This document shows positions 56,734 through 58,000 of a stretch of DNA of 58,000 nucleotides, piece by piece. The DNA is from Adiantum capillus-veneris (Eukaryota; Streptophyta; Polypodiopsida; Polypodiales; Pteridaceae). The stretch lies in NCBI GenBank assembly GCA_014529385.2, contig CM043952.1:158071557-158129556 (forward strand). Reading direction: 5' to 3'. The notes beneath the pieces were generated by a model that saw only the letters and a list, made by a program, of their open reading frames with translations, searched no databases and was not told the origin of the DNA. The position numbers were made by a program, and so were the translations under genes. Positions within the stretch are counted from its first letter, which is position 1; each line of letters starts with the position of its first letter.

Positions 56734-57943
56734 TGTCACGTGCACATCCAACCCTATGTGCATGTGGACAAGCTACTTCAGGACCAGGGTTCATGTCAGC
56801 TTAGGAAGTGTTCTGGCACCTTTGTGAGCCTGTGTGCAAGCCGTGTATGTCCAGGCACTTAGAGTAGTTGCACATCCTTTGGTTGCACACAGTATGATCA
56901 TCAATATTGCAATCAGCAGCCATCATGAGCAATTTACAAGACACAAAACCCAATTTCCCTATTTTAGTCATTTTTCACTTATTATTAATAAGTGACTTTG
57001 TTGGCAAACTAGGCAGGGCAAATTTGGTAAGTTAATATATAAGAAACCTAGCGCTAGCACTTTCTAGGAGAAGAGGCAACAGGAGTCCACCAACACACGT
57101 ACCTACTACCATCTCAGCAAGACCGGCAGGAGCCCTAGCGTTTCCAGCTAACAAAAGATCAAGACCAACGTTTTGGCTCAGGACCAGCCTAGCGTTTTTC
57201 AGCAAATCGGCCCTGGCGTTTTGCGGTTTGCAGATCAACCCTGGCATTAGCAAATCATAGAATGAGCCTGGCGTTTTTGCAACAGATCAAGCCTAGCGTT
57301 TTTGCATCTTGCAGATACCTAACGTCTTGCAGATTCTCGACGACGGATAAGCACATAGCAACAACGTTTTCAGTTTTCAGCAGTTAAGACTCTGCACAGC
57401 AACCCCCAACCTTGCAGATCTCACCTTCTCATAGCAGATCCTCGCCGCACGGTCAAATCAACCAGCGTTTGCACATTCAGCCCGCTATTTGCAAATTCCA
57501 ACATCTATATTTTCAGCGCATCGTCGTCACCGACATAGAGTCAGAATTCAACAGATAGCAGATTTGCAGACTTCGGCCCCTAGCGTTTTCAAATTTCAAC
57601 CGATCTCGTCGTCGTCGTCATCGTCGTCGACATCATTGGCAAGTCCATTGCATTTAGATCATTGTACGAGATTTGTGCAATCAATAGCATAGACCTCTCT
57701 CGCCATAGAGAATGAGGCCCTTGGAGGAGGGTTTGACAACATTCTGGTGTCGTATTCTTCTCTCTCTATCTCTCAGTCTCAACACTTTCATTCACAGTGT
57801 CATTCACTGTGTTTGTGATCATTTGCACTCTCTCACTAAAAGAACGGAAGGTTCTCCCTTCTGTAAGTAAAAGGAACCCTTGAGCATACTTTAGAGCACT
57901 CATCTTGAGCAAAGTTCAACATTCACTTCCGTTGCACCTTACA
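56734..57943 (+). repeat. Element B 3' LTR
   Basis: 1210 bp from TGTCACGTGCACATCC to GTTGCACCTTACA. It contains a TATATAAG box (57030), an array of CCTAGCGTTTT-type motifs (57133-57312), GTC trinucleotide runs (57606-57640) and two potential hairpins (57690-57712 and 57844-57864). Confidence 0.92.
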
Positions 57944-57962
57944 GTAGAGCAATGGGGAGAAT

Positions 57963-57966
<4 letters not shown>

Positions 57967-58000
<34 letters not shown>
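57967..58000. repeat. GA microsatellite at the window edge
   Basis: A GA run that continues beyond the window. Confidence 0.9.

Larger units (their letters stand above)
40908..57943 (+). mobile_element. Element B: Gypsy-type retroelement, 5'-truncated and heavily invaded
   Basis: The parts are a partial 5' LTR (40908-41488), primer site, gag relic (41962-43246), remaining interior (55297-56733) and full 3' LTR (56734-57943). The 12-kb element A is inserted in the gag gene, with CTGTT at both sides. A zinc knuckle and an integrase-finger-like segment remain, but no RT. B was either deleted internally before A arrived or is a non-autonomous derivative. The same family supplied the LTRs at 15440, 36231, 38539 and 45111, making it the most abundant family here. 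Confidence 0.75.

Overview
The window is nuclear DNA of a land plant with a large, transposon-saturated genome. One ordinary host gene can be supported: the DNA polymerase delta subunit POLD3, with spliced exons on the minus strand at 27.6-29.8 kb. Almost everything else is Class I and Class II transposable elements in varying states of decay, plus long microsatellites. The plant assignment rests on the plant-type POLD3, AAACCCTAA-type motifs, LTR elements primed by initiator tRNA-Met or tRNA-Asp, and CACTA, hAT (BED plus DUF659) and Harbinger relics. I cannot fix the clade. The POLD3 sequence and repeat content fit a non-flowering plant such as a fern or lycophyte, but that is only an inference.

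Layout. 0-4.4 kb: two old LTR-like segments flank a degenerate CACTA transposon that carries a broken SET-like domain. 4.4-10.2 kb: relics of Ty3/Gypsy gag-protease, a Harbinger transposase, Ty1/Copia RT-RNase H, a Gypsy integrase finger and a gag-like region ending in an LTR. 10.2-18.3 kb: no gene, many microsatellites, one decayed LTR tail. 18.36-21.41 kb: element G, a complete non-autonomous LTR element (TSD TAAAC) filled with 43-bp and ~172-bp tandem arrays. 21.7-23.0 kb: dead L1-type LINE. 23.78-25.14 kb: element F, a miniature LTR element. 25-27 kb: tandem duplications. 27.6-29.85 kb: POLD3.

31-58 kb is a nested retrotransposon stack. A minus-strand LTR element (E) is invaded by a complete non-autonomous element D (31846-34852, TSD TCCTC) and a solo LTR (38539-39688, TSD CGATT). 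The largest nest is: element B (40908-57943) contains Gypsy element A (43252-55291, TSD CTGTT). The gag gene of A contains a B-family solo LTR (45111-49513). The first bases of that LTR contain a 3156-bp hAT transposon (45122-48277, 8-bp TSD CACGTGAC). The hAT transposase gene (two exons, 704 aa) has no visible lesion and is the youngest and most intact mobile element here. The 5' LTR of A also holds an 866-bp unclassified insertion.

No tRNA, rRNA, CRISPR or bacterial-type operon features were seen. Repeat coordinates anchored by TSDs are exact by eye; those of old relics are approximate.
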